Source: Chloroflexota bacterium (GTDB lineage: Bacteria; Chloroflexota; Anaerolineae; UBA1429). Taken from it: 8,031 nt of DNA. Where the stretch lies: positions 1 to 8,031 of the forward strand of contig JAAZBQ010000963.1 in the NCBI GenBank assembly GCA_012513725.1, read 5' to 3'. The notes under the pieces are model-generated. The model was not told the DNA's origin. It did not search any database and saw only the letters and a list, made by a program, of their open reading frames with translations. Positions 5,719 through 8,031 of this stretch are shown here, piece after piece. The translations under genes and the position numbers were made by a program. The stretch's first letter is position 1, and each line of letters opens with the position of its first letter.

Positions 5719-8031
5719 CTACCGCCACGCGCAGAGCGAGTCGACGTATGCCGCGGAACCGTCGCGGTACCACCCGTCGAGTTGCGCCTGCTCCTTGAGC
5801 TGCTGGCCGCGCAGCCTCGGCACGGCGAGGTAGGCGCACTCTACGTCGGCCAGCGCCGTCATGTCGCCCCATAGCTTTTCGTACTGCGCCACGGGGTACA
5901 CGTCCTCCTGCCCGTGGCCCCAACGCTTTTTCACTTCCTTCAGCGTGATATACGTGGGCACCCGGGCGGCCATCCGCCGGACCGCCTCGTCCACCGCAGC
6001 GGCATCCCCGAGGGTCTCGCGGGAGAGGCCAAAGAGCTCCAGCAGGTTGTCCACCCGCAGCCAGAAGGTGTTCGAGTTGTAGTAGGTCAGGCGGAACTCG
6101 TCCTCCTCCCGGGGCAGGGCCAGGCCCTCCAGGAGCCGCAACCGACCGTCCACGCGGGCCAGGCCCCCGCCGCGGTCTTCCACCCGGCGGTTGATCACCT
6201 CCACCGTCATCGGCGCCCCGAGGGACTTTACAAGCCCCAGGACGGCGGGATCGACATCGGCGCCGAGCGTGTCGATGTTGTGGACCATGAGGTGGCGCAG
6301 GCCGGGACGCTCGGCCAGGAGCCGGGAGAGGACGCCGCTCTTGATGAGGTTGGGCACCTCGTACCAGTGGCCGATCGGGTTCAGGCATTGCAGCGCCAGG
6401 TTATCGCGATAGTCGCGGCCCTCGCCCATGGACCGTGCCCACCCCAGCAGCGCGTTGTGCAGGCTGTCGAGCACCTTTTGCGCCTGCTCATCGAGCATCT
6501 GGTGGGGCATCTCCTCCCAGGCAAAGCGCAGGTCGCGGGTCATCGGCACGAACCGCAGCCCGATCGCCCGGCCCTCGGAGAGATGGAGCGGGCCCGGATA
6601 GTTATAGCCCTCTTCCTCGCGCAGGAACGAGGCAATCGGCTCGTGGGTGAGGTACGACGTCGTGATCACGTGGGGGATCGGCACGCCGCACTCGGCGCCG
6701 ATGCGCCGGCTCTTGGCCAGGTGCGTCTCGATGAACGAGCGATGCCGGCCCCCTAGCTTGCAGAAGGGGTGCAGCGCCTTGACCACGCCGGCGCCCTGGG
6801 TCCAGCGACTCCCCACCCCGCCCGCCAGGGTGACCACGGCGACCTCGCCGTTCTCCAGGGCCGCACGGCCGATCCGGCGGTGCTCCTCGCCGAGGGCCGT
6901 GGTGGCGTCGTGCACGTCGCCGGGGCGCACGTCGCGGATGTCGGTGGTTACCGGCAGGCGATTCTGGGCCAGGCCGATGCGGCCCGAGCGCAGGTCCTGG
7001 CGGATCTGCTCGTGCTGGGTGCGGTCAAAGCCGTGGCGCCGGAGTAGATCATCGAGCTGGCCTCCCGATTCGCCAGCCGACTCGTCCCGGGGCAGGATGG
7101 CGTCAAACATCGTCTGCATGATGCCCGCGAGCTCCGGCCGGGTGCGGCACGCCGTGCCAAAGGCGTCCATCTCCCGCCGCCGGGAGGGCGCCAGGCTATA
7201 GTGCTCCTGCCGCAACAGCGCCGGGACGATCAGCGCGTAATAGTCGGCCGGCAGGAGCGCATCCGCCCCGGCGAGGAGGTCCCCATAGGTACCCCGCTCG
7301 TTGATGGCAAAGTCGTACACCACGGGCTCCATGGCAAAGGGCAGCGCGTTCTGGAACCGCCGCTTGCAGTCGGCCATGAGCGCCAGCAGGTGGTCCTGCG
7401 CCTCCCCGCGGCGCCGGGGGTCAATGATGAACCCCATACCCCCGCCCGACATGCCGCCGAGCATCCAGAACCCCCAGAATGCGGGGCCGAATGCCTCCTG
7501 CGCCCTGCCGATGAGCGACTCGGTGTAGAGGTTCGAGGCCCAGGGGATGATGGTCTGGAGCGGCCCGCGAAAGTTGCGGGTGGTGGCCTCACCGATGCCG
7601 GGGACATCGCCCTGGCGCAGGCAGCCCAGCACCTCATCGAGGAGCGATACGGCGTCCTGGCGGGCGCGCCACTCGGATTCGGAGCGTAGTAGGTACTTTT
7701 CGGTCACCATCTCCAGGATCGGCCCGACGTTCTGGGCCATCCCGCCGTGGACGAGGACGAGGCTGTCCTGCAGCCGCCGCCGGGTCTCAGGATCCACCTC
7801 GTCGGCGGCCAGGATGCGGTGCTGGGGCAGGAGGCAGCCGCGGCTGATGCCGTACTCCGGATCGCCCTCCTCGGCGACCACCCCCTCGATCAGCTTGATC
7901 CCCGGCCACACGCCGCCGGAATCCTGCCAGCCGCCGCCCGAGCCCCCCAACCACTCGCCCAGGATGGCCCGAGCCGCGACGAGCCGTCGTTCGTGATCGA
8001 GGAGCGGCCCGGTCAGCGACCGGGTCTGCCC
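5719..8031 (-). CDS. GHMP sugar kinase fused to a UDP-sugar pyrophosphorylase-like domain (N-terminus outside the window)
   Basis: The frame is open to the right edge, so at least 770 residues are seen and the start is missing. Numbers below count from the first visible codon. Residues 1 to about 255 are the C-terminal part of a GHMP kinase of the fucokinase type: GGSGGGWQDSGGVWPGIKLI (29-48), HGGMAQNVG (95-103) and the glycine loop GMSGGGMGF (193-201). Residues about 260-395 are a helical linker, ending in LRSGRIGLAQNRLPVTTDIR. The rest resembles the UTP-glucose-1-phosphate uridylyltransferase superfamily: LAGGVGSRW (402-410), Lys418, NPIGHWYE (551-558), HNIDTLGADVD (584-594, compare the NSDNLGA block of eukaryotic-type enzymes) and YYNSNTFWLRV (650-660). 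The inferred role is sugar to sugar-1-phosphate to nucleotide sugar, that is, salvage for glycan synthesis in the cytosol. Substrate and nucleotide are unknown. The known fucokinase/GDP-fucose pyrophosphorylase has the opposite order. The TTG at 7950 is not a credible start because kinase sequence continues upstream. Confidence 0.8.
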   Translation of the reverse strand, partial: GQTRSLTGPLLDHERRLVAARAILGEWLGGSGGGWQDSGGVWPGIKLIEGVVAEEGDPEYGISRGCLLPQHRILAADEVDPETRRRLQDSLVLVHGGMAQNVGPILEMVTEKYLLRSESEWRARQDAVSLLDEVLGCLRQGDVPGIGEATTRNFRGPLQTIIPWASNLYTESLIGRAQEAFGPAFWGFWMLGGMSGGGMGFIIDPRRRGEAQDHLLALMADCKRRFQNALPFAMEPVVYDFAINERGTYGDLLAGADALLPADYYALIVPALLRQEHYSLAPSRRREMDAFGTACRTRPELAGIMQTMFDAILPRDESAGESGGQLDDLLRRHGFDRTQHEQIRQDLRSGRIGLAQNRLPVTTDIRDVRPGDVHDATTALGEEHRRIGRAALENGEVAVVTLAGGVGSRWTQGAGVVKALHPFCKLGGRHRSFIETHLAKSRRIGAECGVPIPHVITTSYLTHEPIASFLREEEGYNYPGPLHLSEGRAIGLRFVPMTRDLRFAWEEMPHQMLDEQAQKVLDSLHNALLGWARSMGEGRDYRDNLALQCLNPIGHWYEVPNLIKSGVLSRLLAERPGLRHLMVHNIDTLGADVDPAVLGLVKSLGAPMTVEVINRRVEDRGGGLARVDGRLRLLEGLALPREEDEFRLTYYNSNTFWLRVDNLLELFGLSRETLGDAAAVDEAVRRMAARVPTYITLKEVKKRWGHGQEDVYPVAQYEKLWGDMTALADVECAYLAVPRLRGQQLKEQAQLDGWYRDGSAAYVDSLCAWR

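Noticed and set aside
7948..7950. TTG at 7950 as the start of the kinase-pyrophosphorylase
   Set aside because: The frame stays open to the window edge with kinase-like sequence (ERRLVAARAILGEW), and the TTG codon lies inside the conserved glycine motif, so the protein starts further upstream.

Overview
The window is 8 kb of GC-rich bacterial chromosome with dense coding and good matches to housekeeping (sigma-70 type) promoters. I see no phage, transposon, CRISPR, tRNA or rRNA signal. The phylum cannot be fixed from this sequence. The base composition, the lar gene set and the large sugar kinase/pyrophosphorylase fusion would fit a free-living, GC-rich, perhaps uncultured lineage, but that is a weak inference.

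Layout. (1) Bases 1-68, minus strand: the first codons of a zinc-ribbon protein, running off the left edge and apparently lacking a standard start codon. (2) Bases 69-550: a 482-base stretch without a convincing gene. It holds a promoter for the zinc-ribbon gene and two terminator-like hairpins on the minus strand. (3) Bases 551-1300, minus: gpmA, the 2,3-bisphosphoglycerate-dependent phosphoglycerate mutase of glycolysis. (4) Bases 1301-1496: a divergent control region with one promoter for gpmA and one for the lar genes. Their -35 regions carry the same 11-base sequence in opposite orientation. (5) Bases 1497-3619, plus: a compact operon larE-larB-larC2 for the nickel-pincer nucleotide (NPN) cofactor, first known from lactate racemase. 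Only the C-terminal half of LarC is encoded, and neither LarC1 nor the LarA apoenzyme is present. (6) Bases 3620-3923: promoter and C-rich leader. (7) Bases 3924-5657, plus: a soluble hybrid histidine kinase (PAS, HisKA, HATPase, receiver). (8) Bases 5719-8031, minus: at least 770 residues of a two-domain enzyme, a GHMP (fucokinase-like) sugar kinase followed by a UDP-sugar pyrophosphorylase-like domain, running off the right edge.

How the genes work together. LarB carboxylates and hydrolyses nicotinic acid adenine dinucleotide, LarE thiolates the product, and LarC inserts nickel with CTP. The resulting NPN cofactor serves LarA-type racemases and epimerases. Here LarE has the three-cysteine pattern linked to iron-sulfur-dependent homologues rather than the single sacrificial cysteine of Lactiplantibacillus. 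The right-hand fusion would phosphorylate a free sugar at C1 and then activate it to a nucleotide sugar, a salvage route for glycan synthesis. The domain order is opposite to that of the known fucokinase/GDP-fucose pyrophosphorylase. The most interesting points are the orphan LarC2 and this inverted-order fusion.
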